NCBI GenBank assembly: GCA_047495785.1 | Contig: JBLDXI010000020.1 | Coordinates: 1,984,001-2,048,000 of the forward strand | Length of the DNA: 64,000 nucleotides | Source: Lepidodermella squamata | Lineage: Eukaryota > Gastrotricha | Direction: 5' to 3' | Part shown: one piece after another, positions 1 to 8,514 of the stretch | Numbering within the stretch: the first letter of the stretch is position 1 | How the letters are laid out: each line of letters begins with the position of its first letter | Made by a program: the position numbers and the translations under genes | Notes under the pieces: generated by a model | The model's input: only the letters and a program-made list of their open reading frames with translations | What the model was told of the DNA's origin: nothing | Database searches by the model: none

Positions 1-1
1 C

Positions 2-919
2 AGCTGTCTCGACGCCTGTACCACAATTTCACCCCACAAAATCGTCTGCCCACTTGAATTCTGCGATATTTCCACGACACCAGACTGGCTACAACAGACC
101 GGCCTCGTCGCTGATTCCGAGCACGCCTTAGCTCTCGACCCCGTTATCAGCTCGAAAGCCGAGTTCAACTGGTGCGAACAAGCCAGCGATGTTGTGCGAC
201 TCAACCACAGCTCGTTCCTCCTTCAAAAACCGGCGGCTGTCTCACTCTGGCGCGTTAATGGCACCGCCAGAAAACAAATTTTTAGCCGAAAATATTCGCA
301 AAGTGGCCACATTTTCCACCTCTCTTGCAACCACATCATTAAAATTGGCGACCTCGAATTACACCCATCGGCCTTTGAATGCGACGAGGATCTGCGCCAA
401 GAGATACTAACGGTCACCGAGTCGGGTCGATTAAAGCTACTTGACCCCAATACCAGCGACTACCCGACCCAACACAGCAAAAATATCGATAAAATCGTCG
501 CCAGCCTTAAGGATTCAACCATGCGTGACGAGTTCAACCGGAATGATGCTACAACACTGCAGCTCGTCGAAAATATCAGCGCCAGCTCGGCCCAATTAGG
601 TCTCTTCACGCAGCTGATGAGTATCTACGTTGGACAAATCGGCTCCTCCAACGACACCAACTCAGCGCTGCTATCGATTCTCCCAACCGGAGCGAATTCT
701 CTCATACTGACACTGAACACCGTCGCAATCATTTACCTCATCTGCAATAGAAATCGCCCTTCAAACCCGCTCCAAATCCAGACAATAATGCCGACACTTC
801 AAGTCCCAACCGCCCCACAACCGCCAGGATACGAAATACCGTCAACGGCCATTCCGCTCGACAAAGCCAACGAAGCGGAACCAAAACCACAGCCGCGCAA
901 AAAGCGCTTCTACTATTGA
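2..919 (+). CDS. Env-like glycoprotein, C-terminal part
   Basis: The frame is open from base 2 to TGA at 919 (305 codons, 5' end outside the window). The N-terminal visible part is cysteine-rich, with several Cys in the first 60 residues and Asn-X-Ser/Thr sites, as in an ectodomain. A hydrophobic segment encoded near 668-745 is followed by CNRNR and a Pro-rich, basic cytoplasmic tail ending in KKRFYY. This fits a type I membrane glycoprotein of an endogenous retroelement. Family assignment is inferred from layout only, as I do not recognise a diagnostic motif. No internal stop is seen in the visible part. Confidence 0.5.
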   Translation, partial: SCLDACTTISPHKIVCPLEFCDISTTPDWLQQTGLVADSEHALALDPVISSKAEFNWCEQASDVVRLNHSSFLLQKPAAVSLWRVNGTARKQIFSRKYSQSGHIFHLSCNHIIKIGDLELHPSAFECDEDLRQEILTVTESGRLKLLDPNTSDYPTQHSKNIDKIVASLKDSTMRDEFNRNDATTLQLVENISASSAQLGLFTQLMSIYVGQIGSSNDTNSALLSILPTGANSLILTLNTVAIIYLICNRNRPSNPLQIQTIMPTLQVPTAPQPPGYEIPSTAIPLDKANEAEPKPQPRKKRFYY

Positions 920-940
920 AAATCAAAATCACGAAGTTTT

Positions 941-1266
941 GTATATATATTTATCAGTGATCTTAATTATTGTAAATTCTCTCACAATACCATTTTCGAA
1001 TTTTTCTCTTGCCGTTATACTCCTTGCGTTTTCCCGCTTTCCAGGAGTAAAGCACCATTTCACCTGGGGAATGTGCTATGCGGACGCGCGACACGCAAGT
1101 CGAGCGCGATTGGTCCGCATACCAACCAATAAGCGGCCTGCGTGCCGCAGTATAAATACCGAAACACAATAACAATAAAATGAGGAGTTTTGGATCATTT
1201 CTGCCTGACTGTTATTTACTCTTTATATCGAACCCGTGTGGTATCCGTACCGTGCCGGATATTACA
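941..1266 (+). repeat. Putative 3' LTR
   Basis: It has TG...CA ends. TATAAATA at 1151-1158 and AATAAA at 1174-1179 give a plausible U3/R order. The left end is set by the TG after CACGAAGTTT and could be a few bases off. The matching 5' LTR is not in the window. Confidence 0.5.
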
Positions 1267-1386
1267 ATAATATAGGCTATACTACTAATTAATTTCGCCT
1301 CATTAAACTCTCCGGTCAACTCAATTATCGCAATATAAAACAGACAAATTCAAATTTATTCACAGAAATGCATATAAAAGTCTAAA

Positions 1387-1647
1387 CTAAGAGCGAAATA
1401 AAAATATTTTTCGGCCGGATCGTTTGCTTGGGATTGCTCGCGCGAAAATCGAGGACGCTCCAAGATCGGCTCCAGGATCAGCCTGCGGGACGTAGCCGTC
1501 GTCCTCCTCGCTGACTCTTATAGGCAAAGATTTCTCCGAATTGTCTTCATAGTCTTCGTATTCCATGTCATCATAAGAGCAGTAAGCGGGATGAATTGCA
1601 ATGAACGAGAACAAAAATAAAACCGTTAATAAAATGGAAAAATGCAT
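1387..1647 (-). CDS. Small acidic secreted protein, tandem copy 1
   Basis: 86 aa. The frame is open further upstream, but the Met at 1647 is chosen because it directly precedes a classic signal peptide (MHFSILLTVLFLFSFIAIHP, cleavage near AYC). The mature part starts with an acidic, tyrosine-rich stretch (YDDMEYEDYEDN), then VSEEDDGYVPQAD, then SSIFA, and ends with a basic tail containing KR and GRK. The gene at 2041 shares the signal peptide, acidic spacer and the VSEEDDGYVPQAD...SIFA block, so the two are tandem paralogues. Tyr in an acidic context suggests possible sulfation. A neuropeptide-like precursor or small secreted matrix or immune peptide are options. No known family recognised. 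Confidence 0.7.
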   Translation of the reverse strand: MHFSILLTVLFLFSFIAIHPAYCSYDDMEYEDYEDNSEKSLPIRVSEEDDGYVPQADPGADLGASSIFARAIPSKRSGRKIFLFRS

Positions 1648-2040
1648 TTTTTTCGACAAAAACCTTCGCAAAAAACTGGCTAAAGTGACCTTGAAATGAG
1701 AGTGCCAGCGATGTCTAAACTTCAGGTGACCACGCATTATTAAAACTATACCCGCGAGAGTCATAAAAACGTAGAAAAACAGGGATATTGGGGAACTGTC
1801 CACCTGTAAATGAAACCTCGGGAGAGGTAATGACGGTAGCCTTTTCTTAATTTTATGCATAGGTACAAAGTAATTGAAAAAGGGATGGCTCTTCTGAAGC
1901 CCACTGAAATTTTCAAAAAGAATGGTCAGGAGTCAGGAAAATTACCCAGAAAGGCTGGTGACCAAAATTTTCTCTAAATTTATTTTATTTTTCAAAAAAA
2001 AAACGATCACAATTTTGCCGAATTTTGAGCAGCGGAGTTA

Positions 2041-2319
2041 TTATACATTGCCTTTGAAGATGTTTCTGAAGCGATTGCGCGGATTGTTAGGGGCGAAAAT
2101 TGAAAATATTCCGAAGTCGACACCTGTATCGGCTTGTGGCACGTAGCCATCATCTTCCTCACTTACAGCGACAGGCTTCAAACTGTTGTTGTTGACGTCG
2201 TCTTCGTAGCTAGGGTCATCGTCGTAATAATATTCCGAATCATCTTCCTTATCATCAGCAGCCGAAATTAGGCGGAATAAAACAGATGAAACAACAAGTA
2301 AAAGCCTAATTTGAATCAT
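2041..2319 (-). CDS. Small acidic secreted protein, tandem copy 2
   Basis: 92 aa in a single exon. Met at 2319 starts a signal peptide (hydrophobic LLLVVSSVLFRLISAA). Next comes an acidic segment rich in Asp and Tyr (DSEYYYDDDPSYEDD), the shared block VSEEDDGYVPQAD, then SIFAPNNP and a short basic tail. It is the paralogue of 1387-1647, same strand, about 390 bases upstream of it. The block shared by both copies is the best-conserved part, which argues for function there. Unlike copy 1 it has no dibasic site after SIFA. Function unknown. Confidence 0.7.
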   Translation of the reverse strand: MIQIRLLLVVSSVLFRLISAADDKEDDSEYYYDDDPSYEDDVNNNSLKPVAVSEEDDGYVPQADTGVDFGIFSIFAPNNPRNRFRNIFKGNV

Positions 2320-2586
2320 GTTTTTCGAGAATTTTCCTCTTTTGTAAACATAAGAAATTGAATGGCTATGTCGACCTGAATAATTAATAGCTTTATGTGA
2401 CCTCCATCTTTATGATTATCCACAAAGGTTCGGTCATTATATTGCCCTCATGGGTATCATTAAACAACAATTTGGGTCAAATCACATTTCTTAACAACAT
2501 TGCGTTCATCTTCAAGTGCAAAAAGCAATGGGGAAAATAGGATCGAAAAAATAGTGACTCATCGAAATTAAACAATAATATTATTT

Positions 2587-3588
2587 TTATTGCATCTTTT
2601 TAGCATAAACATCAATAAGTTCCATTTGTTCAGAAATAACCGTCCAAAAAGCTGTCAGACTCGCGTCATCAATCTCTGACTGAAATCCACCACGATGTTC
2701 GATAATTTCAATGAAAAATGAAGTACCATCGATCAACGGATGGCATAATTTCTGTAAAATGGTTTCTTGGGGTCTTTTATCATTTAAATCAATCAGGACA
2801 CCAAGATCTTTCAATTTTTCGAAATCCGATAGCTCGCTAAAATTCTTGTTATCATAGTAGGATTCAGGTGGAATTGATTGAAAGGAGACTCCGCCTTGCT
2901 TCAACGCTGAGATGGCATAGGTAATATTCTTCACTCCCATTGCAATGTGGTAGAGCCCAAGTTCTTTGGTTGTTAGCTCAGTGAGAACAATTGAGAACGA
3001 CTTGTTACACCCAGGTGCAATTAGGATTTGTTGATGAGCGCCGGTATCTCCTTCAATTGCTTTGAAGCCGAAAACTCGCTGATACCAAGCGATAACTTGC
3101 GGCGAGCTTCCTTTACTCAGGGCAAAAGCAATGTGGTCGATATGCGTAAATGTACCCTCGAACGATAGATTTGAGTGGGTTTGGTCGAAATTCGGTGAAA
3201 AAGAGCCTTTGTAAGAGCCTTTCTCAATGAGCGAATGAGTGACATTCTTGACGCAAGATTCAACACTCAGTTTTCGAACTAGTCCATTGTTATCTTCGAT
3301 AGTCTCCGAATTGATGATTTCGATATTTTCACATCTTAGATGGCCATCCATAGCTGCCAGATCGTTGACCTCAAACGTCACATCGATCATCAAGTCGTTA
3401 GACCATTGACTCTTCGGATTGAATTCCGAAATCACAAAATAAATTTCATTGCTTGCCAAAACAGTTTGACGTAGCCCTGAACTGTCTCGACGAGCGACAG
3501 CCGTGAAGGCGTACTGATTCGTGAGCTGTTCGACGACAGTGTCGGCTTGAGTTGTTGCAATCTCGACGTGGTGCAGTCTAGTTATCAT
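2587..3588 (-). CDS. HPDL-like dioxygenase, diverged short paralogue
   Basis: 333 aa, intronless. Two vicinal-oxygen-chelate domains as in 4-hydroxyphenylpyruvate dioxygenase and its mitochondrial relative HPDL. The start MITRLHHVEI aligns with MIQKLHHIEI of the neighbour at 3993-5102. The three iron ligands of the family are present: His152 in HIDH, His214 in YHIA and Glu294 in FFIEIIE. Two blocks are lost relative to the neighbour: the loop before the second His (LKHHGGPG) and the GFGAGN motif after the Glu, replaced by GFQSEIDD. The metal site therefore looks intact but the substrate pocket and C-terminal lid are altered. It could be a neofunctionalised or decaying duplicate. Confidence 0.8.
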   Translation of the reverse strand: MITRLHHVEIATTQADTVVEQLTNQYAFTAVARRDSSGLRQTVLASNEIYFVISEFNPKSQWSNDLMIDVTFEVNDLAAMDGHLRCENIEIINSETIEDNNGLVRKLSVESCVKNVTHSLIEKGSYKGSFSPNFDQTHSNLSFEGTFTHIDHIAFALSKGSSPQVIAWYQRVFGFKAIEGDTGAHQQILIAPGCNKSFSIVLTELTTKELGLYHIAMGVKNITYAISALKQGGVSFQSIPPESYYDNKNFSELSDFEKLKDLGVLIDLNDKRPQETILQKLCHPLIDGTSFFIEIIEHRGGFQSEIDDASLTAFWTVISEQMELIDVYAKKMQ

Positions 3589-3992
3589 TTAACACGATTG
3601 CGGTCTCAGAATTATTACGAAAAAACTGGGGGAGAGTTTTTGTAAGTAGAACGTGGCCGTTAAATCTCCTAATTCTATTAAGAATTCGCGTGGTACCTAT
3701 GTTTATGACAATTTCCAGGCTTTATTCTCGGCCTAAGTAAAGAGGAGTAGCTGTGCTATATGGTAGCCAACTCGATTTGACGGCTTCAACAACAACACGT
3801 ATTACACGGCGATTGTAGCCCTTTCATATGACATGTCACAGGGTCATGAGTATAAGGCGTATGAAATGAAAAAGCACTATAATGGTACCGTGTAAAAGCC
3901 CTTATTCACAATAAGCGGGTAACTAAACAGTCCGAAAGCGAACTTAAAAATCAAATCGTTTCAGTTAATTAGAAGATGGGTCTAATAATTCA

Positions 3993-5102
3993 TTAATCCT
4001 GTATAGCTTCAGCCCGCTCCAGTTGAGTGACCAAAGCCCTCCACAGAGCCGCGACATTGCCAGCCCCGAATCCCTTCGCGCCACCACGTCGCTCGATAAT
4101 CTCGAAGAAAAACGTCTCCCCAGTTCCTTCGTTCAAAGGTCGGCAAAACCTCTGCAAGATGAACTGACCAAATATGTCGCCCAACTGTTCGACGTCAATC
4201 AAAACCCCGAGCCTTATCAATTCAGCAACGTGGTTGAATTCCGAAAATGCCGTTTCCAGAGCTGTGTAATAAGCGTCAGGGGGATTAGGGACAAATTTCA
4301 CCCCAGCCTGCTCCAGCCAAGATAGTGTTTTCAAAATATTCGGAGCAGCCAAAGCAACGTGATGAACTCCAGGACCGCCATGGTGTTTTAAAAACAAATT
4401 TATGTTATTTTTCTCCCCATCTCCATTCGTTAAAACCGGCTCAGATAAGGCGAATGAAAAGGCAGGCTTGCAACGAGGTGCGATGATAGCTCGTAGCCTT
4501 AGTCCAGTATCTCCAGCCATTACGACATAACCATCCTTCTCAGTATCTTCAGGGTTAGCCAACATTCGCTTGAAACCTAGAACTCGACCGTACCATCTGA
4601 TGACTTCGTCCGATGCGCCTTCAGGCAATCCAAGCGCAACATGATCGATGTGCGAGTACAAATCTGATCTTGGTCTTGGATCTATAGAGCCAAAATAAGG
4701 CAAAAATCGTCCTTTATATTTTCTTTTGTCGATGAGAGTATGAACGACATCACCGACGCAAGATTGTATCGTGAGTTGTTGAACTATTCCATTTTCATCG
4801 AAATTCGTTTCGGAATGGATGATGTCGACATTTTGCGATTTCAAATGACTTTCTACTTCCGATAGGTCATCGACTTCGAACGCCACATTGTAGACAGAAT
4901 TGGGAGCTGCAAATGGGTAGAATTTTCCTGTATTAGCCTCGGTCACGATGACGTAGACTTTGTTGTAGGCCAAGACAGCTTGATGAATTCCTGAAACAGT
5001 ACGATGACCTATCGGAGTTAGGCCATACTGCCTAATCAATTGATCGATAACAAGTCCAGGCTCGGACGCTCCGATCTCAATGTGGTGCAATTTTTGGATC
5101 AT
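3993..5102 (-). CDS. 4-hydroxyphenylpyruvate dioxygenase-like protein (HPDL type)
   Basis: 369 aa from the Met at 5102, intronless. Fe(II)-dependent VOC-fold dioxygenase with iron ligands His154 (HIDH), His248 (VHHVAL) and Glu334 (FFFEIIER), followed by GFGAGN near the C terminus. The block FLKHHGGPGVHHVALAAPNI and the ending resemble animal HPDL more than canonical HPD. HPDL is a mitochondrial enzyme linked to 4-hydroxymandelate and coenzyme Q headgroup supply in mammals. The start is placed at MIQKLHH because the tandem paralogue starts there. The frame stays open to 5267 with a basic Ser/Thr/Lys-rich extension of 55 residues, which could be a mitochondrial presequence. It is head to head with the methyltransferase at 5445. 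Confidence 0.85.
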   Translation of the reverse strand: MIQKLHHIEIGASEPGLVIDQLIRQYGLTPIGHRTVSGIHQAVLAYNKVYVIVTEANTGKFYPFAAPNSVYNVAFEVDDLSEVESHLKSQNVDIIHSETNFDENGIVQQLTIQSCVGDVVHTLIDKRKYKGRFLPYFGSIDPRPRSDLYSHIDHVALGLPEGASDEVIRWYGRVLGFKRMLANPEDTEKDGYVVMAGDTGLRLRAIIAPRCKPAFSFALSEPVLTNGDGEKNNINLFLKHHGGPGVHHVALAAPNILKTLSWLEQAGVKFVPNPPDAYYTALETAFSEFNHVAELIRLGVLIDVEQLGDIFGQFILQRFCRPLNEGTGETFFFEIIERRGGAKGFGAGNVAALWRALVTQLERAEAIQD

Positions 5103-5444
5103 AGCTGAACAATGTAATAATTCACGCCCCAATTTTTGCCCTGGACAGAACTCGGTCACTTTTTTTAGCCTAATGCCTGCCAAAATTTTAGATGTTGACA
5201 TTCCAGCGTTTTCTCGCCCATTCTGTTTTCGACTTGTTGACATTTCAAAATGTAGACTTGAGAACAAACAAGGGCTTTGAAAAGATCGCGCACCTGGAAA
5301 AGTTCTCCAATTCTAGTAAATCAACTGAGGTGCCCAGGGTTGTGCAAACACATTTTTTGCCGGAAGTTGGTGTATAAAAGCGGGCGAAATCTTGATTTTC
5401 GAACATACCAACATCCTCGCAAGTCAAATTTTCAGCCTTGAAGA
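5103..5444. promoter_or_regulatory. Divergent promoter region between HPDL-like and methyltransferase genes
   Basis: These 342 bases separate the starts of two oppositely oriented intronless genes. On the plus strand TATAAAAG at 5373-5380 lies 65 bases before the methyltransferase ATG, a good TATA box for a start site near 5400-5410. No equally clear TATA is seen for the minus-strand gene. If the long form of the minus gene is used, the spacer shrinks to 177 bases. Confidence 0.55.
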
Positions 5445-6509
5445 ATGGTGCTCGACCATCCGCCGCATGCCTCTATGCGAGAGGACTACAATGACAACTC
5501 GAAGAACCAGCTTGTCATGCTTAAAGACACGGCCGATTTCATCCGACTTGGTGTTAGGAGCCACAAGGGCCAGCTCCCGCCAAGCGACTTCCCATTCGTC
5601 ATCGTTGACTTTGGGGCAAGTACTGGCGAGAACAGCTCATGGGGCATGAATCTGATCATCTCGAAGCTGCGAGAAAAGTACGGTGAAGCTGCGATTCCGT
5701 CGATTCTGGTTATCCAAGAAGATGTCCCGCGTAACTATTGGGAGACGCTGTTCGACTACAACAACAAAAACATCACTTCTCTGACCCATCAAAATGCTGG
5801 TGTGATCCCTCTGGCAGCTGGTCGAAGCTTCTATTACAAGGTTCTGCCGGATAACTACGTTCAATTCGCGCTTTGCACGACTTCGGTTCACTGGATGTCG
5901 AAGAACCCGGTTAGCAGGATGCCCGCTGATTACATCTACAACGACGAGATTGTGGCTAAGTTCAAGAAACAAGCCGACCACGATTGGCGTAAATTTGTGA
6001 CCCTGCGATCGAAAGAGCTTGTCAAGGGTGGTATTTTGGTTGCCAGCGTCCTGACGTGCCGCGATGTTCAGCATCGAATGTACGAAGTTGCCTACAACGC
6101 TGCTGAGGAACTTGTTAAGCAAGGCGTCATGAATAAGGAAGAACATGAAAGGTTCCACGTCCCCTTCGTTTGGCGAACGGTAGAAGATATTGCGAGTTGC
6201 AGTGATCTCTACAAAGAACTTGGTCTCGAGGTTCTGGCTCTAGGCAATCTACCGGATAAGCCTCATTTCCTGTACGAACGATACCAGAAGCACCAAGACC
6301 GTAAGCTGTTTGCCGAGGAGTATGGAGATGCACTTGCTGCGATTATGGAGGAGTTCTTTGAGGATGCGCACGATGACTCGCGAGCTGAACATCACATGGC
6401 GGAGATCAGTGCCAAGTTGTGGGTGATTGTCAAGCAGAAGATCTACGAGGATCCTGAGCGCTTCGGTATTCCGTGGAGTTTGCTGGGCGTGGTTTTCCGC
6501 AAGCTTTGA
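5445..6509 (+). CDS. SABATH-type SAM-dependent carboxyl methyltransferase
   Basis: 354 aa, intronless, the normal length for the SABATH family (salicylate, benzoate, jasmonate and similar carboxyl methyltransferases of plants). The N-terminal signature appears as DYNDNSKNQ (residues 14-22) with the conserved Gln22. SAM motif I is VIVDFGASTGENS (52-64), motif II VIQEDVPRNYWETLF (89-103), and TSVHWMSKNP (146-155) carries the conserved Trp150. In plant enzymes this Gln and Trp hold the substrate carboxylate. The C terminus ends IPWSLLGVVFRKL. The reaction would be methyl ester formation on a small acid or possibly a nitrogen. The family is best known from plants and sparse in animals, so transfer is possible. 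A decayed relative lies at 8386-8514. Confidence 0.85.
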   Translation: MVLDHPPHASMREDYNDNSKNQLVMLKDTADFIRLGVRSHKGQLPPSDFPFVIVDFGASTGENSSWGMNLIISKLREKYGEAAIPSILVIQEDVPRNYWETLFDYNNKNITSLTHQNAGVIPLAAGRSFYYKVLPDNYVQFALCTTSVHWMSKNPVSRMPADYIYNDEIVAKFKKQADHDWRKFVTLRSKELVKGGILVASVLTCRDVQHRMYEVAYNAAEELVKQGVMNKEEHERFHVPFVWRTVEDIASCSDLYKELGLEVLALGNLPDKPHFLYERYQKHQDRKLFAEEYGDALAAIMEEFFEDAHDDSRAEHHMAEISAKLWVIVKQKIYEDPERFGIPWSLLGVVFRKL

Positions 6510-6652
6510 AAAAAATCGAATCAATGCCTGAAAAACAGACAGAAGAAACTGATGACAAATGCTATTTTCACATATGTTTTCTGCCTATCTCATTTTATAA
6601 TTGATCGCACCCCTTAGAGAAAATCAACGGTAACTGACTTATAGATAGTGGA

Positions 6653-6658
6653 AATAAA
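6653..6658 (+). terminator. AATAAA polyadenylation signal after the methyltransferase
   Basis: AATAAA lies 144 bases after the stop codon on the coding strand. It is the only clear signal in the short 3' region. Confidence 0.5.
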
Positions 6659-6659
6659 T

Positions 6660-7865
6660 AATAGAATAGTATTAGTAGCTCTTTCAGCCTGTTTGACAAT
6701 TTCATTATGTAGGTATCGTTTGAAGTCCACGCGTACCAAGAGGAACTTGCAACATCAATGTTATGTGTTGGCTACATGTTAATCAAGTCCAAAACGTGCT
6801 CTTTAGCTCTCTGGCATGCCCGCGCCCGACTGGGGAGCTCTGTTTTGTCTGTATGTATCGGGTCGCTTCAAATTCTGCCCGTACGCAACGTCTATGCCAG
6901 AGTTGTCAAAGGGCATGGCCGGGTTCGGGCGAGTACGGGTCTGGCTTCCGAAACCCGTCTTAAATTTCAAGTTATTCCGTAGCAAAACTTGATCTTGTAT
7001 CATCAACAATGCAAATTTTGAGTAGATTGTCTCTTTGAAGTTTTTGAGCAACGAGAACCAGACTTTCGTGTGATTTTTCTCTATCGGGCCGGGCCTCGAT
7101 TATTTGACCAATGATTTTTCGATAACCCTGGTCTATGCTAAATCGACTGATTTTAAACAACTCTCGCACGAGTGAACTCAAGCAACCGCAGGTGCCAACA
7201 TATTATATAACAAAAATAATAGAAGTAATATAGGATTAATATATACCAATAATAGTAGGTAAATATTATTGGTTAAACTAATAGATTATAGAAAATGTTC
7301 TTAATAAGTGAGATTTGTCTGCAATCGGGAGAAAACCCCTTACATTTTTGAACTAGTCTGTAATATTAAGACGGACACCGTGCCATTGCTCGCAAAAGCA
7401 GCTGGGCTGAGAAAGCCACGCAAATTAAAGCAAATATTAAAGCGCGCACAAATGTTCGCCGGCGTGCACAACAATGCAGTCCTATTAGGACAGAACATGT
7501 ATTTGGCCTAGGTCATAGAGAAAAAGTCGTGTCTTGTCAATGTCTTTTTTAATCCGACCAATGTCGTATTTCATTCGACAACCAAAAATGTGACTAAAAC
7601 CTGCCGACTTGCTTTTTCATATTTTCAAACAATTACAGTAAAAAAGTGACAACTCGGATCGCCATAAATCTTTCACCGAAAAATGCTGCCGGTTCAGAGG
7701 CCATAATAGTGTGCAGAAAGGGGTATGCCCCTACGGAAAAATCAAGAAAATCGATATTTTCATGTCGGATGATTTTAGTCACATTTTTGGTATTGTCGGA
7801 TGAAATAAGACATTGGTCGGATGAAAAAAGTCACACCCGAATAAAATCGAGTGCTTCTCAAAACG
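6660..7865. other. Intergenic, no gene recognised
   Basis: Small frames occur on both strands but none has coding character, splice structure or similarity to neighbours. 6800-7100 is GC-richer with repeated GGGC/CCCG motifs. No RNA gene seen. Confidence 0.4.
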
Positions 7866-8094
7866 AATCTCCGTTGTTCACCAAATTTTGCACGCATATA
7901 GAACGCGAGCCGCTCTTTCACGTGGTATAAGAATTGAGGCGGGTAATTGCTGCTCAGTCTTGATCAAACTAATGAAACCATAGTGAAAAAGGAGTTCTTG
8001 TATCGTTACAAAGGTAGGGTTGCCCACCTCAAATCGTATACCACGTGAAAGAGCAGCTCGCTATGCATGCAAAATTTGGTGAACAGCGGAGATA
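7866..8094. repeat. Fold-back (inverted repeat) element
   Basis: Arm 7866-7929 (core GTTCACCAAATTTTGCA ... CTCTTTCACGTGGTAT) reappears in reverse complement at 8037-8094 with a few substitutions and a small indel. The loop is about 107 bases. Length and structure fit a non-autonomous DNA element or fold-back repeat. No coding potential. Confidence 0.7.
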
Positions 8095-8385
8095 TCCTTT
8101 TTCAGAAACTCAACTCTGAATAAAACAACAACGCGACATTCGCGTGGGTTGTCGCGTCGAATCCGCCGACGGCAGCCGAACGATAGGCGCAGCAGCGCGC
8201 GCACGAAACAATGCAGCTGTGCGACGGAATAAACAGCGGGCGATGAGGTTTTAGAGCCAGCTACCGATCACTTTCTTTACTCTACTCTTTATTCTACCAT
8301 GAAATGAAAAATTTAAAATAAAATAATGATAATTTAAAATGATTTTATTCACTCAGTATTACCCAAGTCGACTACGATATTCATG

Positions 8386-8514
8386 TCTTGCGGGCTGAGC
8401 TTATGGCTGAGTATTACATGGCGGAGAAAATGATGGTGATTGTTTAGGAGAAGATCCCGAGTGCTTCAGATTTCCAGATGGGGTTAAATCGGTGTCGTCT
8501 TTCGGAAGCTGTGT
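8386..8514 (+). pseudogene. Decayed C-terminal fragment of a SABATH methyltransferase
   Basis: The segment matches the 3' end of the gene at 5445-6509 in the same order. CGGGCTGAGC matches CGAGCTGAAC, ACATGGCGGAGA is identical, GTGATTGT is identical, GATCCCGAGTGCTTC matches GATCCTGAGCGCTTC, and GTCTTTCGGAAGCTGTG matches GTTTTCCGCAAGCTTTG. The frame is broken: GTGATTGTTTAG puts a stop where the intact gene has Lys, and indels follow. About 45 codons remain. It indicates an older duplication of the methyltransferase. Confidence 0.6.

Larger units (their letters stand above)
1..1266 (+). mobile_element. 3' end of an LTR retroelement with env-like gene
   Basis: An open reading frame entering from the left edge ends at 919 and is followed after about 20 bases by a candidate long terminal repeat of about 326 bases, beginning TGTATATATA and ending ATTACA. 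It has a TATA box and an AATAAA signal in the expected order. An envelope-like gene directly before the 3' LTR is the layout of Gypsy errantiviruses and of env-bearing BEL/Pao elements. Gag, pol and the 5' LTR lie outside the window, so the superfamily cannot be decided. Confidence 0.6.

Noticed and set aside
1648-1860. Upstream extension of the first small secreted protein
   Set aside because: The extension would bury the signal peptide, and the paralogue starts directly with its signal peptide.
5103-5267. Longer start for the HPDL-like gene
   Set aside because: Kept only as an alternative. The tandem paralogue begins at the homologous MITRLHH, so the extension is not needed, though a targeting peptide remains possible.
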